Assembly (NCBI RefSeq): GCF_003991975.1
Contig: NZ_CP029822.1
Coordinates: 1,116,001 to 1,180,000, forward strand
Length of the DNA stretch: 64,000 bases
Reading direction: 5' to 3'
From: Entomomonas moraniae
GTDB taxonomy: Bacteria; Pseudomonadota; Gammaproteobacteria; Pseudomonadales; Pseudomonadaceae
Shown in pieces: positions 10,782-20,319 of the stretch (positions are counted from its first letter, which is position 1; each line of letters starts with the position of its first letter). The position numbers and the translations under genes are program-made. A model generated the notes under the pieces. The model was not told the origin of the DNA and did no database searches. It saw only the letters and a list, made by a program, of their open reading frames with translations.

Positions 10782-11411
10782 ATGAAAAACACAATACTCT
10801 CTTTTAGTATTCTTACACTTTTATTAGGCTGTTCTAATACCTACATGCATAAAAAACCAGAGCCTGTCACCGTTAATAATGAAAAATTTATTAATCTTCC
10901 TCAAGACAAAGTCTGGAATATGGCATTTAACCAGTTATTTGATGACACCTTTACAATAGGTAATGTCGATAAAAAAAATGGCATCATTACTGCCACATTT
11001 GAAACAGACCGCCCTACTAACTTCATTGATTGCGGTATCGTTAAAGCCAGCTATATGGATGATGAAAAAGTTACTCACAAATACACGTATAACTATGCTG
11101 AAGCCACAGAATATAGCACAGATAAAGATGGCGAACGTTACGATGCCAAGGTAGATGCCAAGCTTGATACCACCATCACTGCAACCATTAAAAAAATGGG
11201 TGAGGGAACCAACATTATCCTTGATGTAGACTACGCATTAACACGTACAACAAACCTAACAAATCATGCTAATCAAACAAAATTACCTGAAGAAAAAGAA
11301 GTCATTACTTTTTCATCAACCAAACCTTATAAAAATGAAAAATTCTCCTGTATTAGTATTGATGCAATAGAAAGTGGCTTATTAAATAACATTCATGCTA
11401 AAGGCCGGTAA
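10782..11411 (+). CDS. Putative lipoprotein, unknown function
   Basis: The 209-residue product has a lipoprotein signal ending in LLLGC, with the acylated Cys at residue 17. The mature part is hydrophilic and alternates strand-like segments (INLPQDKVWNMAF, GIITATFET, TNIILDVDYAL). That pattern recalls small outer-membrane-associated lipoproteins with a BamC-like fold, but I do not recognise a family. GGTTT lies before the ATG. A short AAAGGCC/GGCCTTT inverted repeat overlaps its end. Confidence 0.75.
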   Translation: MKNTILSFSILTLLLGCSNTYMHKKPEPVTVNNEKFINLPQDKVWNMAFNQLFDDTFTIGNVDKKNGIITATFETDRPTNFIDCGIVKASYMDDEKVTHKYTYNYAEATEYSTDKDGERYDAKVDAKLDTTITATIKKMGEGTNIILDVDYALTRTTNLTNHANQTKLPEEKEVITFSSTKPYKNEKFSCISIDAIESGLLNNIHAKGR

Positions 11412-11673
11412 TCTCTATGGCCTTTAGAATTATACAGAATCATCATAGTTTTTATGGCGTGAGCACTGTAACTATAATAAAATAAACATCACTTATTTTT
11501 TATAACGCTTTAAACACGCTAACTAATACCATACTCAACAGTTTAATAATTAATTTAATGGCGAACCTTCCCCCTTTATTAACTACTATTTTACTAACGA
11601 TTAAATAATGCTGGTATTTGATAAAGGTGAGATCCTGCACAGGACATAAAATATAATTAGGAGAAACACCGGC

Positions 11674-13227
11674 ATGTCTGCCAACTACCAAACAGCAGTG
11701 ACATTTATACTGTATATTGTATTAATGATTATCATAGGTCTTTATGCCTATCGCTCAACAAAAAACTTTGATGATTATATTTTAGGCGGTAGAAGCCTTG
11801 GTAGTTTAGTCACCGCCTTATCAGCAGGCGCATCCGATATGAGCGGTTGGTTACTCATGGGGTTACCCGGTGCTATTTATCTATCGGGTTTGTCAGAGTC
11901 TTGGATTGCTATCGGCCTTATTATTGGTGCTTGGCTTAACTGGTTATTAGTAGCAGGAAGACTCAGAATCCATACTGAGCACAACCATAATGCGCTCACA
12001 CTTCCCGACTATTTTACAGCACGTTTTGATGATACCAGCCGATTACTGCGTATTTTTTCTGCGTTGATCATTTTAATATTCTTCACTATTTATTGTGCAT
12101 CAGGCATTGTCGCTGGGGCCCGTCTTTTCGAAACCACCTTTAACTTACAGCCTTTTGCTGATATGGTTCACTTATCCCCTTATACCGTTGCAATGCTTCT
12201 AGGAGCAACAGCAACCATTGTTTATGTATGTATCGGTGGATTTTTGGCCGTAAGTTGGACAGATACCGTTCAAGCAACCCTCATGTTATTCGCACTGCTA
12301 ATTACGCCTTTATTTGTAATCATTTCACTGTCCGACTGGCATACCACCATGCAAACTATTAATTCAGCACGAGAAGGGATACAAGCTTTTAACTTATTTG
12401 CTGTAAAAGGTGAAACATTAGCCATAAAAATAATTGCAATTTTATCTTTACTGGCTTGGGGGTTAGGGTATTTTGGGCAACCTCATATTCTGGTTCGTTT
12501 TATGGCGGCTGACTCCGTTAAAGCAATTCCAAATGCTCGTCGTATCGGGATGATATGGATGATACTTTGCCTTGTAGGCACCATAGCCGCAGGCTTTTTT
12601 GGTATTGCCTATTTTAAGGACAACCCCAACACAATGGGCGCTATGCTAGTTAATCAAAACTCAGAATATGTCTTTATTGAACTCAGTAAAGCCTTGTTTA
12701 ATCCATGGGTTGTAGGGCTTATCTTATCAGGTATTCTTGCAGCTGTTATGAGTACATTAAGTTGCCAACTTTTAGTCTGTTCTAGCGCTTTGACAGAAGA
12801 TTTTTACAAACCATTTTTACGAAAAAATGCTTCTCAAAAAGAGTTGGTCTGGGTGGGGCGTATCATGGTCTTACTTATAGCCTTGATAGCAATCTTTTTA
12901 GCACGTGATCCTAACTCCAAGGTATTAGGCATGGTAAGTTATGCATGGGCAGGATTTGGAGCAGCTTTTGGCCCCGTAATTTTACTGTCACTCTTTTATC
13001 GCAAGATGACAAAAGAAGGAGCTTTAGCTGGAATGATCGTCGGCACAATAACGGTATTGGTTTGGAAGCATTATGCATGGTTTAACCTATATGAAATTAT
13101 ACCTGGCTTCATTTTAGCAACGCTTGCTATCATCATAGGAAGTAAACTAAACAAACCATCAGAACGCATGATCAACCGCTTTGACAAAGTAGAAAAAGAA
13201 TATAAACAACTGATGTCATCACACTAG
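11674..13227 (+). CDS. putP: Sodium/proline symporter
   Basis: The 517-residue SSS-family transporter has about 13 membrane helices. LSAGASDMSGWLLMGLPG (about residues 50-67) is the sodium- and proline-site helix of PutP, and GGRSLG precedes it. AGGAG lies 7-8 bases before the ATG. It imports proline with Na+. No putA gene is next to it in this window. A strong palindromic terminator follows at 13234. Confidence 0.95.
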   Translation: MSANYQTAVTFILYIVLMIIIGLYAYRSTKNFDDYILGGRSLGSLVTALSAGASDMSGWLLMGLPGAIYLSGLSESWIAIGLIIGAWLNWLLVAGRLRIHTEHNHNALTLPDYFTARFDDTSRLLRIFSALIILIFFTIYCASGIVAGARLFETTFNLQPFADMVHLSPYTVAMLLGATATIVYVCIGGFLAVSWTDTVQATLMLFALLITPLFVIISLSDWHTTMQTINSAREGIQAFNLFAVKGETLAIKIIAILSLLAWGLGYFGQPHILVRFMAADSVKAIPNARRIGMIWMILCLVGTIAAGFFGIAYFKDNPNTMGAMLVNQNSEYVFIELSKALFNPWVVGLILSGILAAVMSTLSCQLLVCSSALTEDFYKPFLRKNASQKELVWVGRIMVLLIALIAIFLARDPNSKVLGMVSYAWAGFGAAFGPVILLSLFYRKMTKEGALAGMIVGTITVLVWKHYAWFNLYEIIPGFILATLAIIIGSKLNKPSERMINRFDKVEKEYKQLMSSH

Positions 13228-13233
13228 TAGATG

Positions 13234-13259
13234 AAGGGTGGATGCTAGCATCCACCCTT
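13234..13259 (+). terminator. Terminator of putP
   Basis: This is a perfect 26-base palindrome with outer arms AAGGGTGGATGC, starting 6 bases after the putP stop and followed by an AT-rich stretch with TTTTT. Confidence 0.75.
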
Positions 13260-13328
13260 TATAATTTTTCTTTATCCCATTATTAAAATTCAGTATGATA
13301 CGCTTTCTAAAAGAATCATATAAAACAC

Positions 13329-14312
13329 ATGCTTACCGACTTTCCTAAAATAGGCCCTTATCAGTTAAACGGCTATCTAATACTGGCACCGATGGCAGGT
13401 ATTACTGACCGTCCGCAACGAGAGTTGTGTCGTCGTTTTGGTGCAGCGCTTGCCGTTTCTGAAATGGTTACCAGTGATATAAACTTATGGAAAAGTAATA
13501 AATCACGCCACCGATTACTAAATCAAGAAGACTTAGAGCCCCGCTCCGTTCAAATAGCAGGAACAGAGCCGGAGCAAATGGCAGAGGCCGCACGAGCAAA
13601 CGTTGCTCTTGGGGCACAAATCATTGATATCAACATGGGTTGCCCTGCTAAAAAAGTTTGCAACAAAGCCGCAGGATCGGCGTTAATGAAGGACGAACGC
13701 TTAGTTGAACAGATATTAAACTCTGTTGTAAAGGCCGTTGATGTTCCTGTTACATTAAAAATGCGGACAGGTTGGTGTTATGACAATAAAAATGCGCTCT
13801 CTATTGCTAAAATAGCCGAAGCATGCGACATTAAAGCTATAACAATTCATGGTAGAACCCGTGAAGACCTGTATAAAGGTTCCGCAGAATATGATACTAT
13901 TGCAGAAGTTAAACAACAGGTTAATATCCCCGTTTTTGCCAATGGAGATATTAATACACCGGACAAAGCAAAATTTGTATTAGATTATATGAAAGTAGAT
14001 GCTTTAATGATCGGGAGAGCGGCTCAAGGCAATCCTTGGTTATTTAGAGAGATTAATTATTTTTTAAAAACCGGTAAATACTGCCCATTGCCTACTTTAG
14101 CTGAAAGAAAGCAAGTCATGTTAGAACATTTACAGGCATTGCACGAGTTGTATGGAAACGAATTAGGAATGCGTATTGCAAGAAAACACATAGGCTGGTA
14201 TTTGTCGCATATTACTAATGTAGTGGCTTTTAAACAAGCATTCAATCAATTAGAATCTACAATAGAGCAATATACCTGTATCAAAAATATTTTTACCCAA
14301 CTAGCTATTTAA
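13329..14312 (+). CDS. dusB: tRNA-dihydrouridine synthase B
   Basis: The 327-residue FMN-dependent TIM barrel contains APMAGITDRPQR near the start and the catalytic-cysteine motif NMGCPAKKVCNKAAGS near residue 100. VTLKMRTGW and a C-terminal GRAAQGNPW phosphate-binding motif follow. It reduces uridine to dihydrouridine in the tRNA D-loop. It lies directly before fis, the conserved dusB-fis arrangement of gammaproteobacteria, where the pair is co-transcribed. Confidence 0.96.
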   Translation: MLTDFPKIGPYQLNGYLILAPMAGITDRPQRELCRRFGAALAVSEMVTSDINLWKSNKSRHRLLNQEDLEPRSVQIAGTEPEQMAEAARANVALGAQIIDINMGCPAKKVCNKAAGSALMKDERLVEQILNSVVKAVDVPVTLKMRTGWCYDNKNALSIAKIAEACDIKAITIHGRTREDLYKGSAEYDTIAEVKQQVNIPVFANGDINTPDKAKFVLDYMKVDALMIGRAAQGNPWLFREINYFLKTGKYCPLPTLAERKQVMLEHLQALHELYGNELGMRIARKHIGWYLSHITNVVAFKQAFNQLESTIEQYTCIKNIFTQLAI

Positions 14313-14341
14313 CAATGGTTAAACATGAAGGACTTGAAGAG

Positions 14342-14623
14342 ATGGTGATGAGTACTGTGCCAAAGACTGTACCACTCAGTACAAACTACACAGAAGGTCA
14401 AACATTACGTACCTGTGTTGAAAAAACACTACAAATCTATTTTGCACATCTTGATGGGCAAATTACGACGGATCTTTATGACCTAGTTTTATCAGAAGTT
14501 GAAGCACCTCTCTTCGCCTCTGTAATGGAATACGTTAAAGGCAATCAAAGCAAAGCTTCTGAATTATTAGGTTTAAACCGTGGAACATTGCGCAAAAAAC
14601 TAAAGCAATATAATCTATTGTAA
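14342..14623 (+). CDS. fis: DNA-binding protein Fis
   Basis: The 93-residue product has the C-terminal Fis helix-turn-helix (NQSKASELLGLNRGTLRKKL) and the preceding YDLVLSEVEAPL dimer helix. I chose the ATG at 14342 because AAGGA lies 9 bases ahead; this gives a length close to other Fis proteins. The frame is open to an ATG at 14315 without a ribosome site. Fis is a nucleoid protein that bends DNA and activates rRNA and tRNA promoters. It is co-transcribed with dusB. Confidence 0.95.
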   Translation: MVMSTVPKTVPLSTNYTEGQTLRTCVEKTLQIYFAHLDGQITTDLYDLVLSEVEAPLFASVMEYVKGNQSKASELLGLNRGTLRKKLKQYNLL

Positions 14624-14662
14624 GAAATTGATAACCTTTAAACAATAATTGATGGATTGATC

Positions 14663-16270
14663 ATGACTGACCAAACGACCCGTATTCCTGTTCGTCGAGC
14701 ACTCATTAGTGTATCAGATAAGGCTGGTATTGTTGAATTTGCAAAACAACTGACCGCCTTAGGTATTGAAATTTTATCAACTGGTGGAACCTATAAACTA
14801 CTCAAAGAGAATGCAATAAATGCAACAGAAGTAGCTGATTACACGGGTTTTCCGGAAATGATGGATGGTCGTGTTAAAACGTTACACCCCAAAATTCATG
14901 GCGGGATACTCGGGCGCCGTGGAACAGACGATGCAATTATGCAACAACATAAAATCAACCCTATTGATATGGTTGTTGTTAACCTTTACCCTTTTGCGGC
15001 TACCGTTACAAAAGAAGGCTGTGACTTACCTACCGCTATCGAAAATATCGACATTGGCGGCCCTACAATGGTGCGCAGTGCGGCTAAAAACCATAAAGAT
15101 GTTACAATTGTCGTTAACCATCAAGACTATAATCATATTATTAGTCAACTCAAACAAGGTGGGTTAACCTATTCACAACGTTTTGCTCTAGCACTTAAAG
15201 CCTTTGAACATACAGCGGCTTATGATGGTATGATTGCCAACTACCTTGGCACAATCGATCAAACCACAGACTACCTAAGCACCCAAAACCGTAGTGACTT
15301 TCCACAAACATTTAATAGCCAATTTATTAAAGCTCAAGGCATGCGTTATGGTGAAAATCCTCATCAGAAAGCTGCCTTTTATGTCGAGTCAAACCCTGTT
15401 GAAGCTAGTATTGCAACAGCTAAACAACTACAAGGGAAAGAGCTTTCTTATAATAACGTGGCCGATACAGACGCCGCACTTGAGTGTGTAAAAAGCTTTA
15501 CCAAACCCGCCTGCGTTATCGTAAAACATGCCAACCCTTGCGGTGTTTCCGTTGTACCTGAGCAAGATGGTGGTATTAACAAGGCTTATGATTTAGCGTT
15601 CGCTACAGACTCAGAATCAGCTTTTGGTGGCATCATTGCCTTTAATCGTGAACTTGATGGCAAAACAGCACAAGCTATTATTGAACGTCAATTTGTTGAA
15701 GTTATTATTGCACCAAAAGTAAGCGAAGAAGCAAAAACGATTATTGCAGCAAAAAACAATATCCGTTTACTTGAATGTGGTCAATGGCCTGAAAAACGCC
15801 CTGATGCTTGGGACTATAAACGTGTCAATGGTGGCATTTTAGTACAAAGTCGTGATAATGGCATGATAACAGTTGATGACTTAAAAACCGTTACTAAGCG
15901 TGCCCCTACCGAAAAAGAAATACATGATCTTATTTTTGCATGGAAAGTGGCTAAATTTGTTAAATCCAATGCTATTGTTTATGCTAAAAATCGTCAAACC
16001 ATTGGTGTTGGTGCTGGGCAAATGAGTCGTGTCAACTCAGCACGTATTGCGGCTATTAAAGCAGAACAAGCTGGCCTTGAAGTAAAAGGAGCAGTTATGG
16101 CCAGTGATGCATTCTTCCCCTTTCGCGATGGCATTGATAATGCCGTCAAAGTAGGCATTGCCGCCGTCATTCAACCTGGTGGATCAATGCGTGACCAAGA
16201 GGTTATTGACGCAGCTGATGAAGCTGGTATCGCTATGGTATTTACAGGCATGCGCCATTTCCGTCACTGA
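14663..16270 (+). CDS. purH: Bifunctional AICAR transformylase/IMP cyclohydrolase
   Basis: The 535-residue product combines an N-terminal MGS-like cyclohydrolase domain ([24 protein letters not shown]) with the transformylase domain ([28 protein letters not shown]). It performs the last two steps of IMP synthesis. The ATG at 14663 is preferred over a TTG two codons upstream. purD follows after 13 bases, the usual purH-purD operon, and fis lies 40 bases upstream. Confidence 0.98.
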   Translation: MTDQTTRIPVRRALISVSDKAGIVEFAKQLTALGIEILSTGGTYKLLKENAINATEVADYTGFPEMMDGRVKTLHPKIHGGILGRRGTDDAIMQQHKINPIDMVVVNLYPFAATVTKEGCDLPTAIENIDIGGPTMVRSAAKNHKDVTIVVNHQDYNHIISQLKQGGLTYSQRFALALKAFEHTAAYDGMIANYLGTIDQTTDYLSTQNRSDFPQTFNSQFIKAQGMRYGENPHQKAAFYVESNPVEASIATAKQLQGKELSYNNVADTDAALECVKSFTKPACVIVKHANPCGVSVVPEQDGGINKAYDLAFATDSESAFGGIIAFNRELDGKTAQAIIERQFVEVIIAPKVSEEAKTIIAAKNNIRLLECGQWPEKRPDAWDYKRVNGGILVQSRDNGMITVDDLKTVTKRAPTEKEIHDLIFAWKVAKFVKSNAIVYAKNRQTIGVGAGQMSRVNSARIAAIKAEQAGLEVKGAVMASDAFFPFRDGIDNAVKVGIAAVIQPGGSMRDQEVIDAADEAGIAMVFTGMRHFRH

Positions 16271-16283
16271 TAAGGAACACAAG

Positions 16284-17567
16284 ATGAACGTATTAATTAT
16301 TGGCAGTGGTGGTCGCGAACATGCCTTAGCATGGAAAGTCGCCCAAGATCAACAAGTACAAAAAGTGTTTGTTGCCCCTGGTAACGCGGGTACAGCTACC
16401 GAAACCAAATGTGAAAATATTGACATTGACGTATTAGAACTTGAAAAACTTGCTGACTTTGCTGAAAAGAATGTTGATCTAACTATTGTTGGGCCCGAAG
16501 CTCCTCTTGTAAAAGGGGTGGTTAATTTATTTAGAAAGCGTGGCCTAAAATGCTTTGGCCCAACAGCTGAAGCGGCTCAATTAGAAGGATCAAAAGCATT
16601 TACCAAAGACTTCTTAGCCCGCCACCATATCCCAACTGCAGACTATCAAAACTTTACAGAAGTAAAACCTGCCCTTGCCTATTTAAAGGAAAAAGGCGCA
16701 CCTATTGTCATTAAAGCCGATGGCCTTGCCGCAGGGAAAGGCGTAATTGTCGCCATGACATTAGCAGAAGCAGAAGAAGCTGTTAAAGACATGTTATCAG
16801 GGAATGCTTTTGGCGATGCAGGCGCTCGCGTTGTTATTGAAGAGTTTTTAGACGGAGAAGAAGCCAGCTTTATTGTCATGGTAGATGGTGAAAATGTGCT
16901 CCCAATGGCCACAAGCCAAGATCATAAACGTGTGGGCGATGCAGATACAGGCCCTAATACAGGCGGCATGGGCGCTTATTCTCCTGCACCAGTTGTTACA
17001 CCTGAAATACATCAACGTATTTTGAATGAAGTTATTTATCCAACCGTACAGGGTATGGCTAAAGAAGGCAATGTTTACACGGGCTTTTTATATGCAGGGC
17101 TTATGATCGACAAGTCAGGTTCACCTAAAGTAATCGAGTTTAATTGTCGCTTTGGTGATCCAGAAACACAGCCCATTATGCTACGATTACAAACCAGTTT
17201 AGTAGACCTTGTTGAAGCTGCGCTCGCTAAAAAACTCAATACAACGACAGCCAACTGGGATGATCGTTGTAGTGTAGGTGTTGTTTTAGCTGCTCAAGGC
17301 TATCCTGCTGATTATCCTAAAGGGGATGAAATTACTGGTTTAGATAAAGCAGTAGCTAATGATGGAAAAGTTTTTCATGCAGGTACTGCATTAAAAAATG
17401 GTAAAGTTGTTACCCACGGCGGACGTGTGCTCTGTGCAACAGCATTAGGCAATACAGTACTAGAAGCTCAGCAAAAAGCTTATGCGTTGGCTGAACAAAT
17501 TCATTGGAAAGGCTGTTTTTATCGTCATGATATTGGTTATCGTGCGATAAAAAGAGAATTATTGTAG
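16284..17567 (+). CDS. purD: Phosphoribosylamine-glycine ligase
   Basis: The 427-residue ATP-grasp enzyme begins MNVLIIGSGGREHALAWK and contains GPEAPLVKG, KADGLAAGKGV and EFNCRFGDPETQ. I use the ATG at 16284, preceded by AAGGAACACAAG, rather than an in-frame upstream start inside purH. It joins glycine to phosphoribosylamine in purine synthesis. It is transcribed with purH. Confidence 0.97.
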   Translation: MNVLIIGSGGREHALAWKVAQDQQVQKVFVAPGNAGTATETKCENIDIDVLELEKLADFAEKNVDLTIVGPEAPLVKGVVNLFRKRGLKCFGPTAEAAQLEGSKAFTKDFLARHHIPTADYQNFTEVKPALAYLKEKGAPIVIKADGLAAGKGVIVAMTLAEAEEAVKDMLSGNAFGDAGARVVIEEFLDGEEASFIVMVDGENVLPMATSQDHKRVGDADTGPNTGGMGAYSPAPVVTPEIHQRILNEVIYPTVQGMAKEGNVYTGFLYAGLMIDKSGSPKVIEFNCRFGDPETQPIMLRLQTSLVDLVEAALAKKLNTTTANWDDRCSVGVVLAAQGYPADYPKGDEITGLDKAVANDGKVFHAGTALKNGKVVTHGGRVLCATALGNTVLEAQQKAYALAEQIHWKGCFYRHDIGYRAIKRELL

Positions 17568-17588
17568 TTATCTCATTAGGGTATCAAT

Positions 17589-17915
17589 ATGGAAAATCAA
17601 CCAATTAATTCAAACATGCAAAAATTCTGTTCTTCTTGTGGATCTGTTATCAGTGAAAAGGCTGAAATATGTCCTAAGTGCGGTGTTCGCCAACACAACC
17701 CAACTAGCAAAGGTAAAAGTCGCATTGCTGCAGCATTACTTGCCTTCTTTCTAGGAGGCTTTGGTATTCATAAGTTTTATTTAGGGCAAGTAGGGCTAGG
17801 TTTTCTTTATCTCATATTCTGCTGGACAGGGATACCTGCCATCGTTGCATTTATTGAATTTATCATCTATTTATGCATGAGCGATGAAACATTTGACGCA
17901 AAATATAATAGATAA
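17589..17915 (+). CDS. Zinc-ribbon plus TM2 domain membrane protein
   Basis: The 108-residue product has an N-terminal zinc ribbon (CSSCG near residue 14, CPKCG near 28) and a TM2 domain. The TM2 part has two membrane helices joined by a GIHKFYLGQ turn (about residues 58-66), and the first helix contains LGGFGIH. TM2 proteins are widespread with no defined role. The gene follows purD by 21 bases and ends at a strong terminator, so it may be the last gene of the purHD transcript. Confidence 0.85.
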   Translation: MENQPINSNMQKFCSSCGSVISEKAEICPKCGVRQHNPTSKGKSRIAAALLAFFLGGFGIHKFYLGQVGLGFLYLIFCWTGIPAIVAFIEFIIYLCMSDETFDAKYNR

Positions 17916-17923
17916 AACAAAAC

Positions 17924-17950
17924 AGGTAGCTTTTTAGCTACCTATTTTTT
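17924..17950 (+). terminator. Rho-independent terminator
   Basis: AGGTAGCT and AGCTACCT form a perfect 8-base stem with a TTTT loop, followed by ATTTTTT. It ends the purine/TM2 unit and lies just before the convergent DUF421 gene stop at 17963. Confidence 0.88.
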
Positions 17951-17962
17951 ACTTCATATTAC

Positions 17963-18682
17963 CTAATCATTATCTTCTGCTTTTTTCTTCTCATCTAATG
18001 CTTTTTGTTTCTCTTTATCTTGAATAACATACAGATCTTGGGCTATTTTTCCCTGTGGGTCTTTCTTCTCTAACCATTCTGCAAAAAATATACTTTCAAT
18101 ATTCCCTTTAAAGCCTTTTTCTTTAAGTTTTTGATCCAACCATGCTTGATCATGATCTAAAACCTTAAGTGCTTCTTCGTCAACTTTTCCATCACGGACT
18201 AATACAGCAGACGTCTTATTCTCATCTTTTCTAATAATAGAAACTTGATTATTAGCTTCAACTTGCGCATAGTGTACTTCTTGCAATGAAACCCCTTTCA
18301 TTTGTAAGGCTGTCATAAAGTTATTAATATCTAGGCGTGCTTCTTTAAACGCCTCTAATTGAAATTTTCCATCGATAATAACAGGCGTTACTTTCCCCAC
18401 AATAATATGCTGTAAAAAAGTGGAGTGCTTACGTAATAAGTTTACAAAAATAATAATCAGTTCCCAAATAATTAAAACCAAAATAAACTTGAAAACTGTA
18501 ATATCTTTGTTGTATATAACACCACCGATAATTCCACCAAGAACGAAGTTACCAATAAGATCTAAAGGGGTCATCAAGCTTAATTGCCCTTTCCCTGTCG
18601 TTCTTAAAACCATTAAGAATGCGCAAATTCCTATGACTAACTTTATCGTGATATCAAGATAAATATAGAATTGATCTAGCAT
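17963..18682 (-). CDS. DUF421 (YetF-type) membrane protein
   Basis: The 239-residue product has three N-terminal membrane helices (about residues 10-27, 37-57, 60-83). A soluble domain follows with VTPVIIDGKF and LDINNFMTALQMKGV, the DUF421 hallmark. An acidic/lysine-rich tail ends the protein. Related Bacillus YetF-family proteins contribute to spore and membrane physiology; the role here is unknown. It could share a transcript with the gene upstream (66 bases away). Confidence 0.85.
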   Translation of the reverse strand: MLDQFYIYLDITIKLVIGICAFLMVLRTTGKGQLSLMTPLDLIGNFVLGGIIGGVIYNKDITVFKFILVLIIWELIIIFVNLLRKHSTFLQHIIVGKVTPVIIDGKFQLEAFKEARLDINNFMTALQMKGVSLQEVHYAQVEANNQVSIIRKDENKTSAVLVRDGKVDEEALKVLDHDQAWLDQKLKEKGFKGNIESIFFAEWLEKKDPQGKIAQDLYVIQDKEKQKALDEKKKAEDND

Positions 18683-18748
18683 AAGATGTTACCTCTTAAG
18701 TAATAGCAATTTCAAAGTAAATAGCTACTTGTAACTGTAAACCACACT

Positions 18749-19702
18749 CTAATTTAGTCTTTTAAATTGATCATCGAATACAATCAAATTAGATAACTGA
18801 TCATGAAAAACATCTACGGCATTTTCTAAACGTAACCAATTATTTTTACTAATAACTTGTGCCGCCTTATAAGCAATTATTGCATTACAATACCCTAAAC
18901 AAACAGGAGTAGCGACAAAATCAGGATGATACTCACTGTCTGACTGAGCAAATAAACAAACCCCTGCGATATGGTCTCCCTCTTTAAAATCTCCCGCTAA
19001 GCGATTGAAAGCAACCGTTTTTATTGCCCAACGCTCAGATTGCGCCTCTTTTTTCATTAAAGGGGCTAAAAAAGTTGCTTCATAAGAATCCTTATTGACC
19101 TTGGTAATCACACCAGGGATAAGAGAACCTAAATTAAATGCCATTGAGCTTAAAAAATTACTGACAATATTATTGACTTGCGAACCAATAGTACTGATAA
19201 GAACTCCGATGATACCCACAATCAACGGAGTCCAAACCCACTGGATACTAAAGAGCCACGCAGCTAAACCAATCAGTACTAAACCAATCAGTTTTAATGC
19301 CCACCCTAGTAATTTGGGTTTAGTTGTACCTTTTTGTTTTATAGAAAAGCGCTTGAGTCGTGCTTGGTCAAGTAAATTTGATGCAATATTTAACTTACCA
19401 TTGCTATAGCGTGTAAGCCCTTCCGACTCTGATTTTTTACCTATTTTATGAATACCACAAAACTCTTTATCCAGTTGGTATTCAACTTCTTCTGCTTTAT
19501 TTTTTTGATCACTCCAAAGATAAAGGATCATTTGGTATTCTAATGCTTTTGCAAAAATAACCTGTTCATCAACCTCAACGACATTACGGTATTTATCTAG
19601 AAATACTTGTAACTGGTTTAATAATGCCTCAGTTTGTTGTTGGTCTTTTGTTTTTTCGACATGAACAAACTGTTTTTCAAGCCAAATAAAAGTATCTCGC
19701 AT
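18749..19702 (-). CDS. Uncharacterised protein with central membrane segments
   Basis: The roughly 317-residue product has a charged helical N-terminal half (about residues 15-115). A hydrophobic pair follows (LKLIGLVLIGLAAWLFSI and PLIVGIIGVLISTIG, about residues 140-180), then a soluble C-terminal domain of about 130 residues. I do not recognise a family. The start at 19702 is chosen because AGGTAGG lies 7 bases ahead; the frame is open to an ATG at 19738 with no ribosome site. fdxA lies upstream on the same strand. Confidence 0.7.
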   Translation of the reverse strand: MRDTFIWLEKQFVHVEKTKDQQQTEALLNQLQVFLDKYRNVVEVDEQVIFAKALEYQMILYLWSDQKNKAEEVEYQLDKEFCGIHKIGKKSESEGLTRYSNGKLNIASNLLDQARLKRFSIKQKGTTKPKLLGWALKLIGLVLIGLAAWLFSIQWVWTPLIVGIIGVLISTIGSQVNNIVSNFLSSMAFNLGSLIPGVITKVNKDSYEATFLAPLMKKEAQSERWAIKTVAFNRLAGDFKEGDHIAGVCLFAQSDSEYHPDFVATPVCLGYCNAIIAYKAAQVISKNNWLRLENAVDVFHDQLSNLIVFDDQFKRLN

Positions 19703-19761
19703 GATATCGCCTACCTCTCCAATAAACCTGCTTACCATGTAATACAGTATTTTCTGAACAC

Positions 19762-20085
19762 TTAGCGCTCTAAATACTTCAGTTTATCTTTTACACCATC
19801 CCACTCAGCGGCATCAGGTAATGAATCTTTCTTTTCTGTTATATTTGGCCATGTCATGGATAACTCTGCATTGATTTCAATAAATGGCACCATGTCATCT
19901 GCCAACTCATCCTCAGAGAAAATAGCTTTAGCAGGACATTCAGGTTCACACAGAGCACAATCAATGCACTCATCAGGGTTAATCACTAAAAAATTAGGCC
20001 CTTCATAAAAACAATCAACAGGGCAAACTTCAACACAATCAGTATATTTACATTTAATACAATTGTCTGTGACAACAAAGGTCAT
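19762..20085 (-). CDS. fdxA: Seven-iron ferredoxin (3Fe-4S/4Fe-4S)
   Basis: The 107-residue product has the cysteine pattern [18 protein letters not shown], then [16 protein letters not shown], matching Azotobacter FdI-type ferredoxins. It is a low-potential electron carrier. It lies downstream of mutS on the same strand, the arrangement known from Pseudomonas. A gap of 234 bases separates the two, so fdxA probably has its own promoter. Confidence 0.95.
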   Translation of the reverse strand: MTFVVTDNCIKCKYTDCVEVCPVDCFYEGPNFLVINPDECIDCALCEPECPAKAIFSEDELADDMVPFIEINAELSMTWPNITEKKDSLPDAAEWDGVKDKLKYLER

Positions 20086-20319
20086 TTATTTTTCTCCTAA
20101 CACATATAACTATTGATACAATTTTAACAGTTTAAAATATAAATAGTGTAAGTCTTGCTGTATTATTTTGTTATATCGATATAATAATGTCTTTTATTAT
20201 AACATTTTCATAAGATAAAACGGCTTTTAGTAAAGGCTTATTAAAGAGGGACTACTTTGTAAAAGCTTCTCCCCCATTACACTTTAAGATAAATTAAATA
20301 TTTTTTTCAACATTCCTGG

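Noticed and set aside
14315-14341. Longer Fis start (MVKHEGLEE)
   Set aside because: No ribosome site, while the ATG at 14342 has AAGGA at 9 bases and gives normal Fis length.
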